Source: CAVAWX01 sp963592385
Lineage (GTDB): Bacteria > Actinomycetota > Coriobacteriia > Coriobacteriales > QAMH01
Reading direction: 5' to 3'
Length of the DNA stretch: 6,841 nucleotides
Assembly: GCA_963592385.1 (NCBI GenBank)
Contig: CAVAWX010000088.1
Coordinates: 1 to 6,841 of the forward strand
Shown here in pieces: positions 1-5,195 of the stretch. The first letter of the stretch is position 1. The number at the start of each line of letters is the position of its first letter. The position numbers were made by a program, and so were the translations under genes. The notes beneath the pieces were generated by a model, which was not told the DNA's origin, searched no databases, and saw nothing but the letters and a program-made list of their open reading frames with translations.

Positions 1-317
1 TGAAGATGATCGTCGACCTCATGTACGAGAGCGGCATCCACTTCATGAACTACTCGATCTCGAACACGGCCGAGTACGGCGAGTACTACGCCGGCCCGCA
101 GGTGATCAACGAGCAGTCGCGCGAGGCCATGAAGAAGATTCTGGAGCGCATCCAAAACGGCGAGTTCGCGCAGGAGTTCATGGACGACTGCAAGGCCGGT
201 CACAAGGTGCTCTTCGAGAAGCGCGAGGCCATCAACACGCACGAGATCGAGGAGGTCGGCGCGAAGATCCGCGGGATGTTCCCCTGGATCAAGTCCGACG
301 AGGAAGCCGACAAATAG
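1..317 (+). CDS. ilvC: Ketol-acid reductoisomerase, C-terminal part (5' end outside window)
   Basis: This is the last ~104 codons of ketol-acid reductoisomerase, the NADPH- and Mg2+-dependent enzyme that isomerises and reduces 2-acetolactate (or 2-aceto-2-hydroxybutyrate) in valine, leucine and isoleucine synthesis in the cytosol. The frame enters open from the left edge (the first two bases finish a codon), so the ATG at 6 is internal and not the start. The visible part is the all-helical knotted C-terminal domain. It opens with the family signature IVDLMYESG, followed by YSISNTAEYGEYYAGP, whose Ser and Glu belong to the substrate/metal site. It ends in the helical tail of short class I enzymes (about 330-340 residues in full), with a charged terminus SDEEADK before TAG. 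A strong terminator follows 26 bp later, so this is the end of its transcription unit. Identification is from remembered family motifs and is very secure. Confidence 0.97.
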   Translation, partial: KMIVDLMYESGIHFMNYSISNTAEYGEYYAGPQVINEQSREAMKKILERIQNGEFAQEFMDDCKAGHKVLFEKREAINTHEIEEVGAKIRGMFPWIKSDEEADK

Positions 318-343
318 TCCTTCTCGCGATTGGTGAAGGTGGG

Positions 344-378
344 GCGCCCGCCGCGCGTATGCGCGGCGGGCGCTTTTT
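344..378 (+). terminator. Intrinsic terminator after ilvC
   Basis: A perfect 13-bp GC stem (arms 344-356 and 361-373, loop GTAT at 357-360) is followed at once by TTTTT (374-378). It lies 26 bp after the ilvC stop and points the same way. This is the clearest terminator in the window, and it separates ilvC from the next gene, which must therefore have its own promoter. Confidence 0.95.
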
Positions 379-472
379 CATGTCTGTGGGTGGGCGTAAG
401 ACCTGCGTATAACCGTGCGGCAACGAAGGGGCGTGTGGCGAGGAAGGACGGCGCAGAGTCCGCGCAAACGTT

Positions 473-478
473 TATACT
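473..478 (+). promoter_or_regulatory. Possible -10 element (TATACT) for the BFN gene
   Basis: TATACT at 473-478 differs from the -10 consensus at one base and sits in a small AT-richer patch. A promoter is expected between the ilvC terminator and the gene at 579. No good -35 lies 16-18 bp upstream (the bases near 450-456 read GGCGCAG), so an activator or a different sigma factor would be needed. The implied leader is about 95 nt. Confidence 0.35.
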
Positions 479-538
479 AGGGTTGCAGTGTACGAGAACC
501 CGGCGCATGCACCCGCCTTTGCGGATGTGCCCCGCGCC

Positions 539-562
539 CCGCAGCCGCAACCGCAGCCGCAC
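539..562 (+). repeat. Four tandem CCGCAN hexamers upstream of the BFN gene SD
   Basis: CCGCAG, CCGCAA, CCGCAG and CCGCAC follow one another in the leader and end 3 bp before the Shine-Dalgarno (AAGGGAGG, 566-573). The array is short and could be chance in GC-rich DNA, but slippage here would change leader length. Confidence 0.5.
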
Positions 563-578
563 GTGAAGGGAGGCGCAC

Positions 579-1139
579 ATGATCGGCATGAACATCGAAT
601 CGCTCATGGTGGGCTTTCCCCCCATGCCCTCCATCGTCACGCTGCGCCCCGTGTCCGATTCCGAGGAAGCCGTCAAGGCCGCCGACATCCCCGCCGGCAG
701 CGTGCTGCCCATCGTCGTGGGCGTCTCCGAGTCCTCGGCCATCGCGGCCGCGCTCGAGGACTGCCAGCCGGCGCGTCCGCTCACGCACGAGACCGCGAAC
801 AACCTGCTGCGCGCGCTGGGCGGCTCGATCAGCCGCGTCATCATCGACCGCGTGGACGGCAGCACCTTCTTCGCCACCGTGTACCTGCGCTGCGCAAACG
901 GCATGTTCACCCGCGTGGACGCCCGCCCGAGCGACGCTATCGCACTGGCCATCCGCGCCAACGCGCCGCTCTTCGTCGAGGAGTCCGTCTTCCAGGCGGC
1001 CGGCGCGCCGCGCTCCTTTACCGTCCCCGGCGGCGAGCACGGCGTCGAGTTGGAGGAGTTCCACAAGTTCGTCGAGGACGTGAAGCCCGAGGACTTCGTC
1101 ACGCACGGCGGCGAGGCGGACAAGAAGAAGCGCTCCTAG
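579..1139 (+). CDS. BFN-domain (DUF151) bifunctional nuclease family protein
   Basis: This 186-residue protein belongs to the BFN/DUF151 family, named after a plant nuclease with RNase and DNase activity. The bacterial members' natural substrates are poorly known. The domain spans about residues 15-150. Its conserved blocks are LPIVVGVSESSAIAAALE (43-60), the H70-centred RPLTHE segment (66-71), NNLLRALGG with SRVIID (74-90), and the signature VDARPSDAIALAIR (113-126) followed by APLFVEE. The tail is charged and ends DKKKRS. Start: ATG 579 has AAGGGAGG 5 nt upstream, whereas the ATG at residue 4 would be 14 nt away. No signal peptide or membrane segment is seen, so it is probably cytosolic. 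It is a single-gene unit between the ilvC terminator and a convergent aminotransferase, and context does not reveal its role. The family call is secure; nuclease activity in this protein is inference. Confidence 0.92.
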   Translation: MIGMNIESLMVGFPPMPSIVTLRPVSDSEEAVKAADIPAGSVLPIVVGVSESSAIAAALEDCQPARPLTHETANNLLRALGGSISRVIIDRVDGSTFFATVYLRCANGMFTRVDARPSDAIALAIRANAPLFVEESVFQAAGAPRSFTVPGGEHGVELEEFHKFVEDVKPEDFVTHGGEADKKKRS

Positions 1140-1199
1140 CCGCCTATCCGCGCCGCGCCGCGCCGCGCCGCGCCGCTGCCCCTAGCCGCCTATCCGCGC
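1135..1199. repeat. 46-bp duplication with CGCCG pentanucleotide tract between convergent genes
   Basis: A 19-bp sequence starting CCTAGCCGCCTATCC occurs at 1135-1153 and again, identically, at 1181-1199, 46 bp apart. Between them lie five exact tandem CGCCG units (1151-1175); the period extends to about 1148-1176. The first copy contains the stop codon of the BFN gene and the second contains the stop codon (read on the minus strand) of the aminotransferase. Because each copy holds both stop-codon sequences, removing one 46-bp unit would leave both proteins unchanged. No T-run or terminator hairpin is visible in this gap. Confidence 0.9.
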
Positions 1200-2482
1200 T
1201 CGGCCAGCAGGTGCTCGATCGAGACGAGCCGCACGCACAGGGTGAAGACCTCGGCCGCACGCTCCAATTCATCAAGCGCAGGATAGCTCGGCGCGATCCG
1301 GATGTTGCTGTCGTCGGGGTCGTCGCCATACGGCCAGGTCGCGCCCGCCGCCGTCAGCTTCACCCCCGCCTCGGCGCAGCGTGCCACGATCTCGCGCGCG
1401 CAGCCGGCCGGCGCCTGGAAGCTGATGAAGTAGCCGCCCTTCGGGCGCGTCCACGAACCCACGCCCGCCGCGCCCAGCTTGTCGGAAAGCGCGCGCTCTA
1501 CCAGCTCGAAGCGCGGGCGCAGCTTGGCGGCGTGCGCGCGCATCAGGGCCGCCACGCCGTCGGCGTCCTTCAGGAAGCGCACGTGGCGCAGCTGGTTCAC
1601 CTTGTCCGCCGAAATGCTCTGGGCCGACATCGCGGCCAGCGCCTCGGCGACGTTTGCCTCGCTGCTGATGAACGCGGAAATGCCCGCGCCCGGGAAGGTG
1701 ACCTTGCTGGTCGAGCAGAACTCGAAGGCGAGGTCGGGGTTGCCGGCCTTCGCGCATTCGTCGAGGATGTTGGGGATCTGCGCCTGCTCGGCCGCGTCGT
1801 CTGCCAGGTGGTGCACGCAGTACGCGTTGTCCCAGAACACGCGGAAATCCGGCGCGGCGGGCCGCAGGGCCGCGATGCGTCGCACGGTCGCGGCGCTGTA
1901 GACAAAGCCCTGCGGGTTGCTGTAGAGCGGCACGCACCACATGCCCTTCACCTGCGGATTCGCCACCAACTCTTCGACCGCGTCCATGTCCGGGCCGTCC
2001 TCGTGCATGGGCACGGGCAGCATGCGTATGCCGAAGCGCGCGCAGATGGAGAAGTGGCGGTCGTAGCCCGGCGCGGGGCAGATGAAGGCGACGCCGTCCT
2101 GGCGCGCCCACGGCTCCTGGCCGGCGAACCCGTGCGTCATGCCGCGGGCCACCGTGTCGTGCATGAGGGTGAGCGAGGAGTTGCCGCCCACAATCGTCTG
2201 CTCGGGGGCGGCGCCGACGAGGCTGCCCATCAGGCGCCGCGCCTCGGGCAGGCCGGCAAGCCCGCCGTAGTTGCGCACGTCGGTGCCGTCTTCTGCGAGG
2301 AAAGAGGAGTCGGAGCCGAGCACGTCGAGCATCGGCATGACGAGATCGAGCTGCTCGGGGCTCGGTTTGCCCCGCGCCATGTTCAAGTCGAGGCCGGCCG
2401 CGCGCGCCTCCTCGAACTCCGCGGCAAGGGCCTCGTGCAGGGCCCGCAGCTCGTCGTCGTCCATCTCGTCGTAGCGTGCCAT
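1190..2482 (-). CDS. Class Ic aspartate aminotransferase (PLP-dependent, fold type I)
   Basis: This is a 430-residue PLP enzyme of the Asp_aminotransf group (PF12897), to which the mycobacterial enzyme Rv3722c belongs. It is often labelled MocR-like but lacks a DNA-binding domain. The expected reaction is aspartate + 2-oxoglutarate to oxaloacetate + glutamate, linking amino-group flow with the TCA cycle. Visible signatures are ARGKPSPEQLDL (37-48), VRNYGGLAG (69-77), VGGNSS (98-103), PAPGYDRHF (137-145), YSNPQG (187-192, Asn189), FWDNAY (216-221, Asp218 to the PLP ring nitrogen), STSKVTFPGAGI (257-268, Lys260 the Schiff-base lysine) and NIRIAPS (393-399, Arg395 to the substrate carboxylate). 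All key residues are present. Start: ATG 2482 has AAAGGCAGG 9 nt upstream. A GTG at 2503 in the same frame lies inside that SD region and has none of its own. It converges on the BFN gene 50 bp away. Substrate choice is inferred from family membership. Confidence 0.93.
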   Translation of the reverse strand: MARYDEMDDDELRALHEALAAEFEEARAAGLDLNMARGKPSPEQLDLVMPMLDVLGSDSSFLAEDGTDVRNYGGLAGLPEARRLMGSLVGAAPEQTIVGGNSSLTLMHDTVARGMTHGFAGQEPWARQDGVAFICPAPGYDRHFSICARFGIRMLPVPMHEDGPDMDAVEELVANPQVKGMWCVPLYSNPQGFVYSAATVRRIAALRPAAPDFRVFWDNAYCVHHLADDAAEQAQIPNILDECAKAGNPDLAFEFCSTSKVTFPGAGISAFISSEANVAEALAAMSAQSISADKVNQLRHVRFLKDADGVAALMRAHAAKLRPRFELVERALSDKLGAAGVGSWTRPKGGYFISFQAPAGCAREIVARCAEAGVKLTAAGATWPYGDDPDDSNIRIAPSYPALDELERAAEVFTLCVRLVSIEHLLAERG

Positions 2483-2700
2483 AGCGCAGCGCCTGCCTTT
2501 CACCGAAGTGTCTGATGTTTTCTTGCGGCAGCGCGCCGGATTCGCCTTTTGCCTGCGCCCGCGCTTGTCCGCGCCGGCACTTGCCCGCGCTTGCGTCGTG
2601 CGGCGGGTGAAAAGGCCGAGGCGTGCCGCCTGCCCTTCACCATACTACTTGGCGCGTGCCTTTCGGCGTGCTATTCGCTTGGCGTGCGTCTTTTACCCTG
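2483..2700. repeat. Repeat-rich gap between nucleoside phosphorylase and aminotransferase
   Basis: This 218-bp gap has no supported gene. It contains two adjoining 30-bp imperfect copies, 2648-2677 and 2678-2707 (23 of 30 identical; the second overlaps the phosphorylase stop codon at 2701-2703). A weaker third copy may lie at about 2620-2647. A 15-bp copy of the aminotransferase SD region occurs at 2627-2641, matching 2490-2504 at 14 of 15 bases. The 11-mer GCCCGCGCTTG appears twice between 2557 and 2593. A promoter for the aminotransferase is expected here but no convincing -35/-10 pair is visible. TAGTAT (minus strand, 2647-2642) is the nearest -10-like hexamer. Confidence 0.65.
2492..2500 (-). 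promoter_or_regulatory. Shine-Dalgarno of the aminotransferase; decides start at 2482
   Basis: On the minus strand AAAGGCAGG (2500 down to 2492) stands 9 nt before ATG 2482. It argues against the in-frame GTG at 2503, whose upstream sequence is CAGACACTTCG with no SD. Confidence 0.7.
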
Positions 2701-3549
2701 CTATTCGCCGTCGTCGGCAAACAGCCGCGCGAGCGTGGCGACGACGAGGCGGGTGATGTTGTCGGCCGCGATGGCCGCCGCCTTCGCCACGTCGTCCATG
2801 TCGAGCGGCTCGTCGATCACGCCGGCCGCGGGGTTGCTGATGAGCGAGAGGCCCATGGTGGGAATCTGCTGGTTGGCCGCCGCGACGACCTCGAGGACGG
2901 TGGACATGCCCACCGCGTCGGCCCCCAGCGCGGCAAACGCGCGGATCTCGGCCGGGGTCTCGAACGACGGGCCGGGGTCGGCGATGTAGACGCCACGGTG
3001 CAAGGTGACGCCGCATTCGCCGGCGACGGCAAGCGCGGCCTCCTTCATCTCGGGCGAGAAGGCGTGCGTCATGTCGAAGAAGCGCGGGCCGACCTCGGGG
3101 TCCGTCCAGCCGGTGCACGGGTTCATGCCCAGCATGTTGATCTGGTCGTCGATGAGCATGACGTCGCCCACGTTGTAGGCGGGGTCGATGCCGCCGGCCG
3201 CGTTCGTGACGACGAGGCGCTCGATGCCCAGCTCCTTCATCACGAAGATGGGGAAGGCGATCTGGTCGGCGCGGTAGCCCTCGTAGGCGTGCAGCCGGCC
3301 TTGCATGCACACGATGGGCACGCCCGCGACCTCGCCGAACAGGAAACGCCCCTTGTGGCCGGGCGCCGTCGAGGGCACCATGTGCGGCACCTCGGTGTAG
3401 GGCAGCTCGACCGCGCCGGAGATGGCGTCGCCGAAGCTTTGCATGCCGGAGCCCAAGACGACGGCGGCACGCGGCGAAAAGCCGGGGACTGCGGCGCGGA
3501 TCGCGTCGGCCGCCTCGCGGATATTGTGTGTGGTGATGATGGTGGTCAT
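2701..3549 (-). CDS. punA: Purine nucleoside phosphorylase, trimeric type I family
   Basis: This 282-residue cytosolic enzyme splits purine (deoxy)nucleosides with phosphate to free base and (deoxy)ribose-1-phosphate, for purine salvage. It matches the trimeric PNP/MTAP family, which prefers guanosine and inosine, and is not the hexameric DeoD type. Visible blocks: VLGSGMQSFG (31-40, Ser34 of the phosphate site), APGHKG (62-67, His65), GRLHAYEGY (84-92, Arg85/His87/Tyr89), TNAAGG (115-120), PSFETPAEIRAF (194-205, Glu197 binds the purine), GADAVGMST (209-217, Met215 under the ribose) and SNPAAG (238-243, Asn239 contacts the base). Length is normal. One oddity is Leu219 where the family nearly always reads GMSTVPE. 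Start ATG 3549 has GGGG 6 nt upstream, a modest SD. A tRNA-Glu gene lies about 100 bp upstream on the same strand, so the two may share a transcript. No terminator with a T-run follows the stop. Confidence 0.95.
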   Translation of the reverse strand: MTTIITTHNIREAADAIRAAVPGFSPRAAVVLGSGMQSFGDAISGAVELPYTEVPHMVPSTAPGHKGRFLFGEVAGVPIVCMQGRLHAYEGYRADQIAFPIFVMKELGIERLVVTNAAGGIDPAYNVGDVMLIDDQINMLGMNPCTGWTDPEVGPRFFDMTHAFSPEMKEAALAVAGECGVTLHRGVYIADPGPSFETPAEIRAFAALGADAVGMSTVLEVVAAANQQIPTMGLSLISNPAAGVIDEPLDMDDVAKAAAIAADNITRLVVATLARLFADDGE

Positions 3550-3591
3550 GGCGTGCCCCGTTTCGCGTCGGGTAAAGAAGAGAAGAAGAAA

Positions 3592-3635
3592 GGTGGTGCC
3601 CCAGCGGGGGTTCGAATCCCGCTGGAGTCAACCAC
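3592..3635. repeat. Near-palindrome of tRNA 3'-end-like sequence
   Basis: CCAGCGGG (3601-3608) and CCCGCTGG (3618-3625) form an 8-bp perfect stem around GGTTCGAAT. Outside them GTGGT (3593-3597) and ACCAC (3631-3635) also pair. On the plus strand the right half reads as a T-loop, T-stem and acceptor end: GGTTCGAATCCCGC, then TGGAGTC, A, ACCA. The left half, read on the minus strand, matches the last ~17 nt of the tRNA-Glu gene 57 bp away (CCCGCTGGGG, then CACCAC, one G shorter). No 5' acceptor partner, D-arm or anticodon arm is present in either direction. It is a tRNA fragment or scar and not a tRNA gene. Confidence 0.7.
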
Positions 3636-3648
3636 GTGCTACCTGTAG

Positions 3649-3725
3649 TGGTGCCCCCAGCGGGATTCGAACCCGCGATCTCCGCCTTGAAGGGGCGGCG
3701 TCCTAAACCGCTAGACGATGGGGAC
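3649..3725 (-). tRNA. tRNA-Glu (anticodon UUC), CCA encoded
   Basis: Read on the minus strand, the 77 nt fold as a full cloverleaf: acceptor GTCCCCA with TGGGGGC (one T-G pair), D-arm GTCT/GGAC with loop AGCGGTTTA, anticodon stem CCGCC/GGCGG, variable AGATC, T-arm GCGGG TTCGAAT CCCGC, discriminator A and genomic CCA (3651-3649). The 7-nt anticodon loop is CCTTCAA, placing UUC (Glu) at 34-36. The body, including ATCGTCTAGCGG and GGACGCCGCC, is typical of bacterial tRNA-Glu. Odd point: position 33 is C where U is near universal, and position 38 is A where tRNA-Glu usually has C. The gene has its own promoter-like sequence upstream and lies about 100 bp before the nucleoside phosphorylase on the same strand. 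Confidence 0.95.
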
Positions 3726-3742
3726 ACGTGCAAAGCCGTCAC

Positions 3743-3751
3743 ATTATGCCA
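3743..3751 (-). promoter_or_regulatory. Extended -10 promoter of tRNA-Glu
   Basis: On the minus strand TGGCATAAT (3751 down to 3743) is an extended -10 element (TGN plus CATAAT, one mismatch to TATAAT). It lies 17 bp before the tRNA 5' end, so transcription would start about 10 nt upstream of the mature end. The -35 position is poor (GCCGTG), as is common for extended -10 promoters. It may also drive the phosphorylase gene by read-through. Confidence 0.6.
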
Positions 3752-3787
3752 TAAGCACACGCGAGCACGGCGAAAAATCGAGAGAGC

Positions 3788-4948
3788 TTATATCTTGCTC
3801 ATCTCCGACGAGACGTTGGCGTACCAATCCTGCCAGGTGGGCGGGCAGTAGGTCCGCGCCGCCTCCTGCGTGAGGTGCCCGCCGTACAGCGAGCTGCCCA
3901 GCCCGCGCACCACGGTGTTGATGCCCTCTTCCCACGAGGAGAAGCCCGAGCTGCCGTAGCCCCAGGCGTTGTGCGAGCGGAAGCAGTAGGCGCCCTTGGT
4001 GCTCTCGATGCAGGAGATGGCCGGCGCCCAGCGCGGGTCCACGCCGTTGTCCCAGGCAGCGGCCGCGTAGTACTTGCCCGTGCCGGCGGTGGGCGAACCG
4101 GACAGGTAGCTGTCGATGCGCGAGGCCCACTCGTTCACGAAGGCGGTCTTGTCCGAGGACCAATCGACGTTGCCGGACGACGAGCCGCCTCCGCCACCGG
4201 CCTCCTGCGCAGCCTCGGCCGCAGCCACCTCGCTTTGCGCCTCCGCGGCCGCCTGCGTGTCGCCCGACTGCTCCGCCGCCGCAGCCTTCTGCTCGGCCTC
4301 GGTCTTTTGCTGGGCCGCAGCCTCGGCTTCGGCCTTCTGCTTCGCCGCAGCTTCCTCGGCCGCCTTCTGACGCGCCGCCTTCGCCGTGCTCAGCGCGTTG
4401 GCCGCGTCGTTTGCCGCCGTGTCGGCCGCCGCCTTGTCGCTGGCAAGCTGCGTGCGCGAGCTCTCGAGCTCGTTTTTCATCTGCACGGTCTGCTCGATCG
4501 CGTTCACGTGATGTTCGATCACCCAGTTGTACTGGTCGACCAGCGAGAGCATGTCGATGATGGACTTCGAGTCGATGAGCATCTGCACGACCGACCCGGA
4601 GTCGTAGGCGTATTTGTAGAGCGCGACCAGGCTCTCGTCGCATTCCGCCTGCTGGGCGGGCAGCTTCTCCTCCAGGTCGGCGATGGTGGCGTTCAGCCCG
4701 GAAATCTGCGAGGCCAGCTCGTCTTGGTAGGCGACCGCCGCGTCGTAGGCGCTCGCGCTCTCCTGCACCTTGCGCTCCAAATCGGAGACGACGTCGGAGG
4801 TCTGCGCCTCGTTTTGCGACTGCGCGCCCGTGGCCCACGCAGCGGCCGGCGCGAGCAGGCCGGCGGACGCGAGGGTCGCGCAAAGGGCGCACGACACGGC
4901 AAGCGTCGTCCACCTGGCGGGGCGTTGTATGTGTGCAAGCGACGGCAA
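3788..4948 (-). CDS. Secreted coiled-coil wall protein with lysozyme/transglycosylase-like C-terminal domain
   Basis: This 386-residue protein is probably exported and acts on peptidoglycan. Residues 1-39 form a signal peptide: basic start with RPAR, hydrophobic stretch LAVSCALCATLASAGLLAP, and an AWA cleavage site before Thr40. Residues ~53-170 resemble the PcsB/CwlO coiled coil, including LVALYKYAYDSGS, MLIDSKSIIDMLSLVDQYNWV and the helix after it; in PcsB this part docks to FtsEX. Residues ~170-250 are an Ala/Glu/Lys/Gln-rich helix, then a flexible GGGGGSSSG linker (251-259). Residues ~265-386 look like a small lysozyme-fold domain: AAAAWDNGVDPRWAPAIS, IESTKGAYCFRSHNAWGYG (Glu315 the likely catalytic acid; Cys313/Cys322 a possible disulfide), then SSWEEGINTVVRGLG. 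CHAP or NlpC domains, usual in PcsB/CwlO, are replaced by this one. The start is TTG 4948, set by AAGGAGG 7 nt upstream. The stop TAA overlaps no other gene. The exact bond cut is unknown. Confidence 0.85.
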   Translation of the reverse strand: MPSLAHIQRPARWTTLAVSCALCATLASAGLLAPAAAWATGAQSQNEAQTSDVVSDLERKVQESASAYDAAVAYQDELASQISGLNATIADLEEKLPAQQAECDESLVALYKYAYDSGSVVQMLIDSKSIIDMLSLVDQYNWVIEHHVNAIEQTVQMKNELESSRTQLASDKAAADTAANDAANALSTAKAARQKAAEEAAAKQKAEAEAAAQQKTEAEQKAAAAEQSGDTQAAAEAQSEVAAAEAAQEAGGGGGSSSGNVDWSSDKTAFVNEWASRIDSYLSGSPTAGTGKYYAAAAWDNGVDPRWAPAISCIESTKGAYCFRSHNAWGYGSSGFSSWEEGINTVVRGLGSSLYGGHLTQEAARTYCPPTWQDWYANVSSEMSKI

Positions 4949-4955
4949 AAAAGAG

Positions 4956-4962
4956 CCTCCTT
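4956..4962 (-). promoter_or_regulatory. Consensus Shine-Dalgarno selecting a TTG start
   Basis: On the minus strand AAGGAGG (4962 down to 4956) is a perfect SD, 7 nt before TTG 4948. No ATG or GTG in this frame is as well placed, and the TTG reading begins a good signal peptide, so the TTG start is well supported. Confidence 0.85.
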
Positions 4963-5094
4963 CGCGCTGTCACGTGCGTTGAGTGCCGTATACCTTAGCG
5001 TAAAAGCAAGATTCTCCATAAAGGCTTCACAGCGCCCCGCACGCCGGCACGCCGGCGCCCGCCTCCGGCGCACTATCTGCATCATGCGTTTGAA

Positions 5095-5127
5095 ATCTAC
5101 GTCATTTGGGGTGAAAATGACGTAGAT
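5095..5127. promoter_or_regulatory. Perfect 13-bp inverted repeat in an AT-rich patch
   Basis: ATCTACGTCATTT (5095-5107) and AAATGACGTAGAT (5115-5127) are exact reverse complements around the 7-nt loop GGGGTGA. The arms hold only 4 G/C of 13, in GC-rich surroundings. It lies 57 bp after the DUF4143 ATPase stop and 147 bp before the wall-protein start, both on the minus strand. It could be a protein-binding operator for the wall gene or a weak terminator for the ATPase gene; on the minus strand only TTTC follows the stem, so a classical intrinsic terminator is unlikely. Confidence 0.7.
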
Positions 5128-5143
5128 AGAAGGGTTTACCCAG

Positions 5144-5195
5144 TTCAGCAGTGTCCTTCAGCAGAGCTCTTCAGCAGAATCTTTTACCAGCGCCC
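5144..5195. repeat. 13-bp tandem repeat (TTCAGCAG core) at the ATPase 3' end
   Basis: TTCAGCAG recurs at 5144, 5157 and 5170, exactly 13 bp apart, each followed by five variable bases. A degenerate fourth unit (TTTACCAG, 5183-5190, 6 of 8 matching) contains the ATPase stop codon at 5184-5186. The array lies almost entirely just outside the coding region. Confidence 0.8.

Noticed and set aside
488..2515. A 675-codon plus-strand open frame
   Set aside because: It runs across the BFN gene in another frame, through both stop-codon repeats and antisense to the aminotransferase. Its product is Arg/His/Ala-rich low-complexity, as expected of shadow frames in GC-rich DNA.
2500..2643. A 47-codon basic minus-strand frame upstream of the aminotransferase
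   Set aside because: It lacks a Shine-Dalgarno and has Arg/Ala-rich composition typical of chance frames. It is mentioned only as a possible leader in the findings and not called as a gene.
3592..3635. A second complete tRNA gene or tmRNA end
   Set aside because: Only T-arm and acceptor-end sequence exists. No GACTCCA 5' strand, D-arm or anticodon arm lies upstream, and the T-loop would have 9 nt.
4116..4370. An Ala/Ser/Cys-rich plus-strand frame
   Set aside because: It is the reverse complement of the Ala/Glu/Lys coiled-coil region and has no independent support.
5043..5070. GC-rich inverted repeats (GCCGGC, CGCCGG/CCGGCG) upstream of the wall gene
   Set aside because: The stems are only about 6 bp with no T-run, so they are within expectation for this base composition.
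3875..5125. A 416-codon plus-strand open frame antisense to the wall protein
   Set aside because: It is Leu/Arg/Gly-rich with no recognisable domain, and the minus strand has a full signal peptide, coiled coil and catalytic domain with a perfect SD.
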